Positions 1 to 7,172 are shown, counted from the first letter of the stretch. The stretch is 13,169 nucleotides of DNA from Planctomycetota bacterium (GCA_021780285.1 JAJXZA010000357.1:1-13169); one strand, 5' to 3'. Notes: a model not told the origin generated them from the sequence alone. A program made the numbers and translations.

Positions 1-204
1 GTTTGAAATATTTTAAGGCAGCACCTTTTCAATCTTTGCAATAAATTTATTTGAGCCTTTGCGCCAAATTCATCATAGTCGCCTCACTCTCCGTATAAGC
101 CGACGCAGAACCACGCGGCAGGCTTCCTATGCCACGTCACCCGCACGGAACGTCAACGCCGTTTGCAAAGAATATTCCGGATAGCCATTGGCTTCAATTT
201 TCGC

Positions 205-1434
205 TCATCCCGGTGGCACGTGCCCTGCGCCGCAACCCCCATTGGGCCGCTTCATAAGCTTGCCGATGCCGCCGTACTGCATCAGCGGCCGGGGCCTTAA
301 GCCGGCGCGGGCCCATGGGAGTTTTATCTTGCTCCATGGCATTGGCGGCGAGTTCAGAAAGCCGGCCTGCGGGTTGTAGGCCGGTGAAATGTCATTGCCC
401 TTGCCCGAAATGCTCCCTGCATCAGCGCCATGGATCGCAGCCACCAGTACCGCACGGTGTGCGGTCGTGCGGATTTTATCGTTAATAAACTTTACGTTTA
501 CGTTTGGCGTTGAAAGCAGCACCGCCGCAGTGGGGTAGGGCGTCTCAATGGTGCTCTGCACAATGTACAGGGCGCCGTCGTGGCCCGCATGGCCGTCGCG
601 GCCGAAGTGAATCACCTGATGATTGCCGGGGCAGTGCGGCGACTTTTGAATAATGCATCCAAGAATGACCGCATCGCTATGGGGCACGTCAGTGTCGCCG
701 CGGGCATCCACCAGGTCCAGCTCTCGATTGGCCGAGTCGTGAATGTAGCAGTATTCCACCCAAGTCATGTGACACCTGCTTTTGAGATTATGCCCGGTGA
801 GGCTGTGCGAAATATCACACCCCCGTACCACAGCGCTGGTGCCGCCCAGGTATAAATTATGGTTATATCCCGGCTGGCGGCCGGTGCCGTTGCGTGTTAT
901 GTGGCAGCCGGTAATGAGTTGGTGGGCGCCGGTACGGCGGGCGTAGATGCCGTTGCTCATAATACCCATGTCATTGTTGTGAATGTAGCAACGGCGAATT
1001 GTAATGTTGTCAGCCGCATTAATGCGTACGCCCGCTCCATTAAACGAATCATTGTGGGCATTATAAAGTTCAAAGCCTTCAAGCGTGCAGCCGCTGCTGG
1101 ATGGGTCAAATTGAAAAATAGCCCGCGGTATGGGGCCGCGTCCGTTGTAATTAAAGCCGCCTCCGTTGATTGCAACATAACGGCCTGGTGTCGCGGCCAC
1201 AATCGTAATCCGCGGTGTACGCATGAGAATGTGAACACGCCGATAGGGCTGGTCGCCGGCAAGCGGCCACACCTTAATAATGTCGCCCGGATGCGCCGCC
1301 CGCACAGCCGCCGCAATGGTGCCGAATGCCTTATCCGGGCCAACCGTTAGCGTGGCGGCCGCACAGGCCGGTGTTATGGCCTGCAAGTTCCATAGGATCA
1401 CGATGGCGGCGAACATGAAACAGCGCATGCGCAT
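205..1434 (-). CDS. Secreted right-handed parallel beta-helix protein
   Basis: The predicted protein has 409 residues. The frame stays open to 1557, but the start at 1434 is chosen because GGAGG (1440-1444) lies 5 nt upstream and because a signal peptide then begins at once: MRMRC, a hydrophobic stretch at about residues 6-20, and an Ala-rich end with likely cleavage near ACA at 23-25. The mature part opens with TLTVGPDKAFGTIAAAV and GDIIKV, the usual first coils of secreted beta-helix proteins. From about 117 to 300 it shows irregular repeats with the look of stacked coils (GFELYNAH, ITIRRCYIHNN, LITGCHITRNG, VVRGCDISHS, WVEYCYIHDS, VILGCIIQ). This architecture is known from polysaccharide lyases, epimerases and many secreted proteins of unknown function. 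No catalytic motif of a named enzyme family could be identified, so the substrate is unknown. Export to the periplasm or cell surface is likely. The upstream terminator at 1494-1529 implies its own promoter, which is not obvious in the short gap. Confidence 0.82.
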   Translation of the reverse strand: MRMRCFMFAAIVILWNLQAITPACAAATLTVGPDKAFGTIAAAVRAAHPGDIIKVWPLAGDQPYRRVHILMRTPRITIVAATPGRYVAINGGGFNYNGRGPIPRAIFQFDPSSSGCTLEGFELYNAHNDSFNGAGVRINAADNITIRRCYIHNNDMGIMSNGIYARRTGAHQLITGCHITRNGTGRQPGYNHNLYLGGTSAVVRGCDISHSLTGHNLKSRCHMTWVEYCYIHDSANRELDLVDARGDTDVPHSDAVILGCIIQKSPHCPGNHQVIHFGRDGHAGHDGALYIVQSTIETPYPTAAVLLSTPNVNVKFINDKIRTTAHRAVLVAAIHGADAGSISGKGNDISPAYNPQAGFLNSPPMPWSKIKLPWARAGLRPRPLMQYGGIGKLMKRPNGGCGAGHVPPG

Positions 1435-1439
1435 GGCAG

Positions 1440-1444
1440 CCTCC
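1440..1444 (-). promoter_or_regulatory. Ribosome binding site of the beta-helix gene
   Basis: On the minus strand, GGAGG stands 5 nt before the ATG at 1434. It decides the start over the longer frame open to 1557, which would cross the terminator at 1494-1529. Confidence 0.75.
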
Positions 1445-1493
1445 AATGTAAGTTTGTCGCATGGTTGGCAGTGCGGCCGAGAAATTAGAGCAC

Positions 1494-1529
1494 AAAAAAA
1501 GAGCCGGAGCAGCAACACCGCACCGGCCC
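1494..1529 (-). terminator. Intrinsic terminator after the Lys-rich mini gene
   Basis: Read on the minus strand, GGGCCGG and CCGGCTC form a 7-bp stem with one G-U pair. The loop can pair further, and a run of seven T follows directly. It lies about 50 nt after the stop of the small gene at 1580-1648 and 60 nt before the beta-helix start, so it should separate the two transcription units. A smaller hairpin just upstream (CCCGC/GCGGG, about 1550-1565, followed by TGACTTTTT) may assist. Confidence 0.85.
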
Positions 1530-1579
1530 TTGAATCGTTGAAAAAGTCACCCGCCATTGAGCGGGCACTGAGCTGGTGC

Positions 1580-1648
1580 TCACTTCTTCTTTTTATCCTT
1601 CTTGGGCTTCTTTACTTCCTTGCGACGCGCATTGTTGCCTTTGGCCAT
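1580..1648 (-). CDS. 22-residue Lys-rich basic protein
   Basis: This short gene encodes a protein beginning MAKGNNARRKEVKKPKK, then Asp and four lysines before TGA. It contains 10 Lys and 2 Arg in 22 residues, so it is extremely basic and has no hydrophobic segment. The evidence for a real gene is an AGGAG site (1656-1660) 7 nt before ATG and a strong intrinsic terminator about 50 nt after the stop. The protein also resembles, from memory, widespread unnamed mini proteins of the form M-x-K-G-x-N-x-K-K-E-x-K-K-P. Such a peptide could bind nucleic acid or ribosomes, but that is inference from charge alone. It is monocistronic and divergent from the desaturase gene. Confidence 0.7.
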   Translation of the reverse strand: MAKGNNARRKEVKKPKKDKKKK

Positions 1649-1655
1649 GGTAAAA

Positions 1656-1660
1656 CTCCT
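1656..1660 (-). promoter_or_regulatory. Ribosome binding site of the Lys-rich mini gene
   Basis: AGGAG on the minus strand is 7 nt before the ATG at 1648. The near-ideal sequence and spacing are the main reason for accepting so short a reading frame. Confidence 0.75.
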
Positions 1661-2006
1661 TATAAATGGCCCAGAGATTGAGCCGGCAACATCACATGAT
1701 GCCGCGGGCTGAATCTAAAACACCCGTTCATGGGCGTATCGTACCTTATTTGCGGCCTTTGGCCAGCAAAAAATAAAAATATTTATTGCACACCGCGCCG
1801 GGCGACGTCATTTTTGCCGCGCCACATTTCTCGCCCGCTGTGCTATTCGCTTGCCGCATTGCACTTGCCCGGCAACCTGGCCCGTTCGCCTCGGTATAGC
1901 ACGATCACTTTGTTGATGCGACAAATTCGCTATGATAGCAGGCGGCAATAACGACTCGGCCGCAGCCAATGTGTTTCTGGTAAAGCGGCGCGGGCGGTTT
2001 TTGTGG
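1661..2006. other. Divergent intergenic region
   Basis: This region holds the control sequences of the minus-strand mini gene and the + strand desaturase. Visible items are a GGCC-TTT-GGCC hairpin flanked by TTGC and GCAA (about 1754-1773) and an adjoining A/T-rich tract (about 1769-1790). A TATGAT at 1931-1936 is the best -10 candidate for the desaturase. No RNA gene or further convincing reading frame was seen. Confidence 0.5.
1909..1936 (+). promoter_or_regulatory. Possible promoter of the desaturase gene
   Basis: TATGAT at 1931-1936 matches the -10 consensus at five of six positions, but the -35 is poor (TTTGTT at 16 nt or TTGTTG at 15 nt). If it is used, transcription starts near 1943, which would exclude the ATG at 1932 and support an internal start. 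Confidence 0.3.
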
Positions 2007-3563
2007 ATGGCCTATTGCATGATTCAGGCGGCGGGTTCTTCCGGCAAAAGCGTTGGTATCATCGGCGGCGGCCTTGGCGGTTTGGCGGCGGCTTGCACGC
2101 TCGCAGCGCGGGGTTACGCGGTCACCTTGTTTGATAAAAATGAGTGGGTGGGCGGAAAAGCCGCAGTGCTCAATGACCATGGCTTTCGCTTTGACATGGG
2201 GCCGACCATTCTGCTCATGCCTTCGGTGCTGCGGCGCATTTTTGGCGAGGCCAATCGCCCGCTTGAGTCCATGCTTAACATGGTGCGGCTTACGCCGCAG
2301 TGGCGCTGTTTTTTTGAGGGTGGAGGCGTCCTGAACCTCTGCGACGACACGCGGCAAACCCAGCAAAGCATCGAACAACTCTCGCCGCAATCACCGGCGG
2401 CCGGGCAGTACGCTCATTTTCTGGAAAGTTCGCGCCGTATGCGCGATATTTCTGACCGCTACTATTTCTGGAAGTCGGTCGGCGGCATCCGCGACACGTT
2501 CGACGCTAAAACCACCTTTACGCCGGGCGTGCTTAAAGATCTGCTGAGCATGAAAATCGGCCGTACCGTCGCCGGCGCCGTGCGCAGCATGGTGCATGAT
2601 GAACGCGTAGCGCAAATGCTCGATCATTTTACGCAGTATGTAGGCTCGGCTCCCGACAAGTCGCCGGCCATTCTGCTGGGCATCGCCGACATGCAGCTTC
2701 AGGAAGGCATCTGGTACCCGATGGGGGGGACCCGTGCCGTGCCGGTCGCGCTGGAAAAATTGGCCCGCGAGCTCGGTGTAACCATTTGCACCTCTACACC
2801 CGTCAAGCAAATTATTTTGCAGGGGCCGCGTGCCCGCGGCCTTATTACCGAAAATGGGCGGTCTTACGAGTTCGACTTCATCGTCAGCAACTCCGACACG
2901 GTTCGCACCCACCGAGAACTGCTTCAGGGGCAGCCGAGTGCACAGTTCTTTAAGCGGCGCCGCTATGAGGCGGCCTGCTCCGGTGTGGTTTTGTACCTTG
3001 GTTTAAACCGCCGCTACGATCATTTGGCACATCACAATTTTGTCTTTTCGCGCAGCCCCGAAGAAGAGTTTGACGCCATTTATCGTCAGGGCAAGCCCGC
3101 GCCCGATCCCACCTGTTACCTCGCGGCGCCGGCCCGCACTGAAGCCGCCGTAGCGCCGCCCGGAGGCGAAGCGCTTTATGTGCTGGTGCATACGCCTTAT
3201 TTAAGGCCCGGGCACAACTGGACGCAGATGCTGCCCGCTTATCGCGATGTCATTCTCCGTAAACTCGCCACCTGCGGCGGCATGCCTGATATCGCCGAGC
3301 GAATCGTCTTTGAAGCCGCCCTTACTCCAGCCGACATACACGCAAGATATCATGTGCTTGATGGCGCTATTTACGGCCTCGCAAGCCACGGGCGCCTCAA
3401 CGGTGCTTTCAAGCCTGCCAATCGCAGTCCAGATGTCGCCGGCCTCTATTTTGCCGGCGGATCGTCGCATCCGGGGCCAGGCATGCCCATGGTTCTTATG
3501 TCCGGCTGGATTGCCGCCAACACGCTCGATGGCGACGCGAAGACCGCACCCGCCCTCGCGTAG
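2007..3563 (+). CDS. CrtI-family carotenoid desaturase/oxidase (FAD-dependent)
   Basis: A protein of 518 residues from the chosen start. The FAD-binding Rossmann motif VGIIGGGLGGLAAA is at 16-29, followed by an acidic FAD-ribose region and GG-K (WVGGKA). Next comes GFRFDMGPTIL at 59-69, typical of phytoene-desaturase-like flavoproteins. The C-terminal FAD signature is GLYFAGGSSHPGPGMPMVLMSG at about 479-500, which resembles CrtD/CrtI-type enzymes. The length is normal for the family, about 490-520 residues. These enzymes remove or oxidise hydrogens along C30 or C40 carotenoid backbones at the membrane; the substrate cannot be told here. Possible starts are 1932, 2007 and 2019. The first gives an atypical 25-residue leader and overlaps a -10-like site. 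Starts at 2007 and 2019 put the Rossmann motif near the N terminus, but neither has a strong ribosome site. No other carotenoid gene is in the window. Confidence 0.88.
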   Translation: MAYCMIQAAGSSGKSVGIIGGGLGGLAAACTLAARGYAVTLFDKNEWVGGKAAVLNDHGFRFDMGPTILLMPSVLRRIFGEANRPLESMLNMVRLTPQWRCFFEGGGVLNLCDDTRQTQQSIEQLSPQSPAAGQYAHFLESSRRMRDISDRYYFWKSVGGIRDTFDAKTTFTPGVLKDLLSMKIGRTVAGAVRSMVHDERVAQMLDHFTQYVGSAPDKSPAILLGIADMQLQEGIWYPMGGTRAVPVALEKLARELGVTICTSTPVKQIILQGPRARGLITENGRSYEFDFIVSNSDTVRTHRELLQGQPSAQFFKRRRYEAACSGVVLYLGLNRRYDHLAHHNFVFSRSPEEEFDAIYRQGKPAPDPTCYLAAPARTEAAVAPPGGEALYVLVHTPYLRPGHNWTQMLPAYRDVILRKLATCGGMPDIAERIVFEAALTPADIHARYHVLDGAIYGLASHGRLNGAFKPANRSPDVAGLYFAGGSSHPGPGMPMVLMSGWIAANTLDGDAKTAPALA

Positions 3564-3685
3564 CGTGCAGCGTTGTCATACATGCGGTTGCGTATATTTG
3601 CAGCCAGTCGAGTGGTCTTGCCTATGCCGGTTGACGCGCCCAAACTCTGCAGCGCCAAGCGAACATATTGCATCGGCCAAAGAGT

Positions 3686-5746
3686 TTAATTTCGCACAAT
3701 GGTGCACTCCGGCAATGCCGCTAAAAATGCCTTGCCGTAGTGTTTACGCGCTATGCGATTATCAAGCACAACCACAATGCCCTTGTCGTCGCGCGTGCGA
3801 ATCAAGCGGCCAAACCCCTGCTTAAATTTCAGCACCGCCTCCGGCAGCAGATAATCCTTAAACGAATTGCCGCCGGCGGCTTCAATGGCTTCGCACCGGG
3901 CCTGCACCAGCGGCTTGTCAGGTACCGAAAACGGCAACTTAACAATAATAACGTTTGAAAGCGCCGCACCGGGTATATCCACCCCCTGCCAAAACGAATC
4001 AGTCCCCAGCAGCACGCTGTGATCCACTTCCTTAAATTGCCGTACCAACTGTGTTCGGTTCAGTGGGCCTCCCTGCGCCAGCAGCGGGTAGCCAAGTTCC
4101 GCCAGTGGTTCGGTAAGAATTTCTTTGGCGCGATCCAGCATGGCGTAACTGGTAAACAGCAGCATCGCCCGGCCCTGCGTCTGGCGAATGTAGCTGATGG
4201 CCCGCTCCATGGCCGCCGGCAGAAACTCGCGGGCATCCGGACTCGGCAGGTTGGTTTCCAGGTAAATGGTTGCCTGCGTTTTATAATCGTACGGAGAGCC
4301 AAGCTGCAATTCGCGCTGGCGGGTTACCCCCAACCGCTGGCGAAAAAAATCAAAAACGCTCTTTTCCTGCTGATTCGGCGCTGTCGTCGGCCCTGCCTGC
4401 GAAGCCAGTGTGGCACTGGTAAGAATGACCGATTTTTTCTGGTCAAATAAATTGGCCTTTAAATGTTCGGCCACATTAACCGGGCTGCTTTTAAGCGCCA
4501 GCCGCCGCGAACGCTCGCTGGCATTTTCCACCCAATACACGCTGTCGGGCTGCTCCTGTTTAAGCAGCGAATCAAGGGCGATGGCAAAGCCCCGGGCGCG
4601 GTTGGCAAGGCTGGTAAGTTCAAAGCGGTCCTTTTCTACTGCGTAGGTGGCGTCATCAGGTGTGCCGACAGCCGGGTCGTCCTCTACGGGCGGCAGCTCG
4701 CACCCGGCTTTGGCAGCAAGTGTGCCGACGAGTTTTTCGAGGCTTTCGGCCAGTGCGTTAAGCGCGGGCGATAGTGGGTTATCAACGATATTTTTGTCGC
4801 ATACGCGCCCGTTGGTGTCGTTCTGACCGGCCAGCCATACCCCCAGGTCGTCAAAAAAACCGCGAGCCGCGTTGTGCGCGTTTGCAACGCCGTCCACGGC
4901 GGCTGCGGTGTCCAACTTGTGCAGCGATGGCAACAGCCCGCGCGACGTGCGCGGCTGGTGCAGCGTAGACAACAGATACATCACCTGATGCTCGGTCACG
5001 CTCAATCCCAAATGATCTGACGCCACCGATTCTAGCGTGTGCGCTTCATCAAGAACCGCCAGGTCATACTCCGGCAGAATGCCGCTGCCGGCGCGCCGCA
5101 GCGCCAGGTCGGCAAAGAACATCGCGTGATTGCATACGAGTATCTGGCCATGACTCATGCGGCGGCGGCTGGCTTGATAAAAGCACCGCTCATAAAAATG
5201 GCACCGCCGTCCCAGGCAATTGCCGTGCTCCGCGCACGTTTTTTCCCATACCTGCCACGCGGGCTGCCGCGGCATGTCGGAAAGCGAGCCATCGGTGGTG
5301 CTTTGCGCCCACTCCTCAATCATCTCAAAATCGTCCACCATCGCCGGCTCGGTAAATAAGTTGAGCATGCGGCTTCGCGCCTGCTCCAGCCGCCGGAGGC
5401 ATAAATAATTAGACCGCCCCTTGCAAAGCACCGCAGAAAACTCCTCCCCCGTGGCGGCGCGTAAAAACGGAATATCCTTTTCTATAAGCTGTTCCTGCAG
5501 ACTGATGGTGTGCGTTGAAATGACCACCCGGCGTTTGTTGGCCACAACCTCATGAATCACCGGTATCAGATACGCGAAAGATTTGCCCACACCCGTGCCC
5601 GCCTCAACAATCAGGTGCGAGTTATCGGCAAAGGCCGCAGCCACAGCATGGACCATTGCGGTCTGCTGCGGCCGCAGTTCAAAGTTTTTCAGTCGGCGGG
5701 CAATCGGTCCGGTCGGCGACAAAATAGATTGGCTGTCAAAACTCAT
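3686..5746 (-). CDS. dinG: ATP-dependent DNA helicase DinG/XPD family
   Basis: A 686-residue superfamily 2 helicase of the iron-sulfur XPD/DinG/YoaA type, which unwinds DNA 5' to 3' and removes R-loops and other structures during repair and replication. The motifs appear in order: Q-motif-like LRPQQ at 24-28, Walker A AGTGVGKS at 49-56, STHT and LQEQL near 78-87, and DEAH at 233-236. Further on are TSATLA near 430, GTDSFWQGVDIPG, and motif VI QGFGRLIR at 643-650. The likely 4Fe-4S ligands are C116 (in GRSNYLC), C177, C182 and C188, with the spacing seen in DinG proteins. There is no N-terminal exonuclease domain. The ATG at 5746 is preceded only by a weak AGG. It lies 116 nt downstream of the PIN toxin gene on the same strand and converges with the desaturase, leaving 122 nt in which no U-tract terminator was found. 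Confidence 0.96.
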   Translation of the reverse strand: MSFDSQSILSPTGPIARRLKNFELRPQQTAMVHAVAAAFADNSHLIVEAGTGVGKSFAYLIPVIHEVVANKRRVVISTHTISLQEQLIEKDIPFLRAATGEEFSAVLCKGRSNYLCLRRLEQARSRMLNLFTEPAMVDDFEMIEEWAQSTTDGSLSDMPRQPAWQVWEKTCAEHGNCLGRRCHFYERCFYQASRRRMSHGQILVCNHAMFFADLALRRAGSGILPEYDLAVLDEAHTLESVASDHLGLSVTEHQVMYLLSTLHQPRTSRGLLPSLHKLDTAAAVDGVANAHNAARGFFDDLGVWLAGQNDTNGRVCDKNIVDNPLSPALNALAESLEKLVGTLAAKAGCELPPVEDDPAVGTPDDATYAVEKDRFELTSLANRARGFAIALDSLLKQEQPDSVYWVENASERSRRLALKSSPVNVAEHLKANLFDQKKSVILTSATLASQAGPTTAPNQQEKSVFDFFRQRLGVTRQRELQLGSPYDYKTQATIYLETNLPSPDAREFLPAAMERAISYIRQTQGRAMLLFTSYAMLDRAKEILTEPLAELGYPLLAQGGPLNRTQLVRQFKEVDHSVLLGTDSFWQGVDIPGAALSNVIIVKLPFSVPDKPLVQARCEAIEAAGGNSFKDYLLPEAVLKFKQGFGRLIRTRDDKGIVVVLDNRIARKHYGKAFLAALPECTIVRN

Positions 5747-5815
5747 CGCCTAAAGATACCCGCAATCGCAGATCATACAAACCGCGGCTCTGTGTGCCGC
5801 AGCTCAACAGCTCAA

Positions 5816-5857
5816 CGCATCGGTATAAAATGCTGTGCTGGTTATAAAACCGATGCG
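5816..5857. repeat. 9-bp inverted repeat between toxin gene and dinG
   Basis: CGCATCGGT (5816-5824) is perfectly complementary to ACCGATGCG (5849-5857), with a 24-nt loop. The arms adjoin the similar tracts GGTATAAAA and GGTTATAAAACC, and the element begins just after the toxin stop. It has no T-run on either strand. It could be a stem that ends or protects the toxin mRNA, or an operator ahead of dinG. Confidence 0.5.
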
Positions 5858-5862
5858 GTGGC

Positions 5863-6318
5863 CTAACCCGGCGCGGCTGCCAATACTTCGAAAGGATTAA
5901 GGGGCTGTATTTCGCTGAAGCGGCGGAAGTCGCCATCATTAAAGGTCAGCAGTTTCGAAACGCGGTGCTGCAGCATTAGCGCTACCAGTCGAACATCGTG
6001 GGCCTGCTTGCCTGTGCTGTCGTATTTGGCGACAAGCCCTTCCCATGTGGCGTACACTTGGGAAGTCTCCGGGAGCACCTCAAAAAGTGACTTGATTGCG
6101 GAAATTTCGATGGAGGCCAAACGCGCACTCATTCCAAAACCATTGGCGCTGGCTGGCCGCGTGCATACCACATACATCTCATAGAGACTTTGGGGTGCGA
6201 TGCTGAACTGTTCTTGATCCCGCTCGGCGAGCAACTGCAATGTATCGAGCGCAGCTTGGCGGTGTGGGTGGCCTATTTGCGTAAGCCGCAGCGGTATGTT
6301 GGTATCAACGGGGATCAT
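5863..6318 (-). CDS. PIN-domain toxin (VapC-like ribonuclease)
   Basis: A protein of 151 residues. The N terminus MIPVDTNIPLRL carries the first PIN aspartate (D5, in DTN). E47 in LYEMYVV, D108 in KQAHDVRLVA, and D128/D130 in LLTFNDGDF supply the remaining metal-binding acidic residues, in the order and spacing of PIN ribonucleases. The frame is open upstream to a TTG at 6357, but 6318 is chosen because DTN normally lies within the first ten residues. With this start the gene overlaps the antitoxin stop by 14 nt, as translationally coupled toxin-antitoxin pairs often do. The expected activity is Mg2+-dependent RNA cleavage that blocks translation unless the partner binds. The RNA target cannot be predicted. 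Confidence 0.85.
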   Translation of the reverse strand: MIPVDTNIPLRLTQIGHPHRQAALDTLQLLAERDQEQFSIAPQSLYEMYVVCTRPASANGFGMSARLASIEISAIKSLFEVLPETSQVYATWEGLVAKYDSTGKQAHDVRLVALMLQHRVSKLLTFNDGDFRRFSEIQPLNPFEVLAAAPG

Positions 6319-6520
6319 CCGCGGTTCCGCAATAGATGCTCTCGCGCCCGTCATCAACAGTATGCCTCAATGGCTTATGGCTGTCCGACCATGCGCGCAG
6401 CGATTTAACCCATGGATTGTCAGAAGGCTGCGTATCAAGAACAACAATTCGGACTGTATGCCCGCGCAGGTCAACCTTGTGGATCAAGTCTTCCCATTTT
6501 CCCTGAATAATTTGCGTCAT
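6305..6520 (-). CDS. Antitoxin of the PIN toxin module
   Basis: A 71-residue protein upstream of and overlapping the PIN gene. The central segment WEDLIHKVDLRGHTVRIVVL and the C-terminal VDDGRESIYCGTADD match, from memory, antitoxins paired with PIN toxins in cyanobacteria and planctomycetes, whose tails carry an S/G-RESIY motif. Unlike classic VapB, no AbrB-type or ribbon-helix-helix DNA-binding region is obvious in the first 40 residues. AGG in AAGGTGTGCA precedes the ATG at 6520 with good spacing. It should neutralise the toxin, with the tail as probable toxin-binding part. The family is assigned by context as much as by sequence. Confidence 0.72.
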   Translation of the reverse strand: MTQIIQGKWEDLIHKVDLRGHTVRIVVLDTQPSDNPWVKSLRAWSDSHKPLRHTVDDGRESIYCGTADDPR

Positions 6521-6581
6521 TGCACACCTTGGCCGGCGTCTGGCCGCTAATTACCACAGCCATAGTAAATAACTTGATGCG

Positions 6582-6610
6582 ATGATACCGAAACGGCCCC
6601 ACCCAAGCAA
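6582..6610 (-). promoter_or_regulatory. Sigma70-like promoter of the toxin-antitoxin operon
   Basis: On the minus strand, TTGCTT (6605-6610), a 17-nt spacer and TATCAT (6582-6587, five of six consensus) predict a start near 6575. The resulting leader before the antitoxin ATG is about 55 nt. Confidence 0.6.
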
Positions 6611-6729
6611 TCCAGGAGTTGCGCCGGTTCCAATTATTAAATTCTCGGCCCCGGCCGTGCACGCATCCGAATATGGGCACTTGATGCTGCTTTGTAAGTG
6701 CCGCAGCTTAATTAAAGCAGAGTCATGCC

Positions 6730-6763
6730 GCCCGACAGACGGTTTTAGTCTGCCCAAGCGGGC
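6730..6763. repeat. Bulged hairpin downstream of ssrA
   Basis: GCCCG pairs with CGGGC and ACAGAC with GTCTGC (one G-U pair), with a 7-nt loop and a 5-nt bulge on one side. It lies 37 nt past the tmRNA 3' end. It could end the ssrA transcript or block 3' exonucleases, but no U-run follows, so it is not a classic intrinsic terminator. Confidence 0.45.
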
Positions 6764-6799
6764 AAAAGTAAATCTGGCAGGCCATATTGTTAAAAGCAA

Positions 6800-7172
6800 T
6801 GGAGGCGGAGGGAGTCGAACCCTCGTCCCGTGGCAGGTTGACTGTCACCTCTACGTGCGTGTGCAATGTGTTATCGTCGAGCCTGCGGGCGCCCATTGCC
6901 AAACTACCGCAAACTCCAGCCAATCCTGTGTCTTAGCGGGCAACCGATCAGCGCTGTTGCCCGAGCATTCCGCTAAGCGACGATTCTCCATAAGCCGCGG
7001 ACTGCCCACGGGAATCGGGCTACCTGTTTATTAGGCAGCCATCCGCAGGCTTGCGCCGGCGGTTGGGAACTTGTAGTTCACATTTAGGTTTTTGCCACTC
7101 AGTTTAACGACTTGCTTGGCAGGTCGGCACGCCATGACGGCCACTACTGTCCGGTCGATACCTGTCGCCCCC
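6800..7172 (-). ncRNA. ssrA: tmRNA (transfer-messenger RNA)
   Basis: tmRNA rescues ribosomes stalled on broken mRNAs by acting as alanyl-tRNA and then as a short message that tags the protein for degradation. The two ends form the tRNA-like part: 5' GGGGGCG pairs with 3' CGCCTCC and keeps the G3-U identity pair for alanyl-tRNA synthetase. The T arm is GAGGG-TTCGACT-CCCTC, and A is the discriminator at 6800. CCA is not encoded, so it must be added. The 5' part has the GGTATCGACCGG segment that corresponds to the conserved tmRNA D-loop region. The tag frame most likely starts at GGC (7094-7096) and ends with tandem TAA TAA (7028-7033). It has 21 codons, beginning GKNLNVNYKF and ending ASLRMAA, which keeps the C-terminal hydrophobic-Ala-Ala of protease-recognised tags but is longer than the usual 8-15 codons. 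The 373-nt length is normal. The resume codon is inferred from the frame of the stop codons. Confidence 0.97.

Noticed and set aside
1..204. A 9-codon frame MMNLAQRLK (minus, near 54-83) and AT-rich sequence downstream of the beta-helix gene
   Set aside because: The frame is too short and has no good ribosome site or terminator. Nothing else supportable was seen in this stretch.
859..1350. A 163-codon + strand frame opposite the beta-helix gene
   Set aside because: It lies antisense within the better-supported secreted protein gene. It has low-complexity Ala/Val composition, no motif and no ribosome site.
1754..1790. GGCC-TTT-GGCC hairpin with adjacent A/T tract as a terminator
   Set aside because: On the + strand the hairpin is followed by A rather than T, and on the minus strand the T-run precedes the stem, so the order is wrong for an intrinsic terminator.
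3446..3673. A 75-codon minus-strand frame 13 bp after dinG
   Set aside because: It overlaps the conserved 3' end of the desaturase in antisense and has no ribosome site or motif.
3582..3689. A 35-codon + strand frame after the desaturase gene
   Set aside because: It has no ribosome site, runs into the dinG 3' end, and shows no recognisable feature.
6521..6799. Possible integration of a mobile element at the ssrA 3' end, with the toxin-antitoxin module as cargo
   Set aside because: ssrA 3' ends are common attachment sites, but no second copy of the T-arm/acceptor sequence and no integrase was found in the window.
7094..7172. GCA at 7093-7095 as alanine resume codon of the tmRNA
   Set aside because: In that frame a stop follows two codons later, so it cannot give a tag. 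GGC in the next frame reads to the tandem stops.
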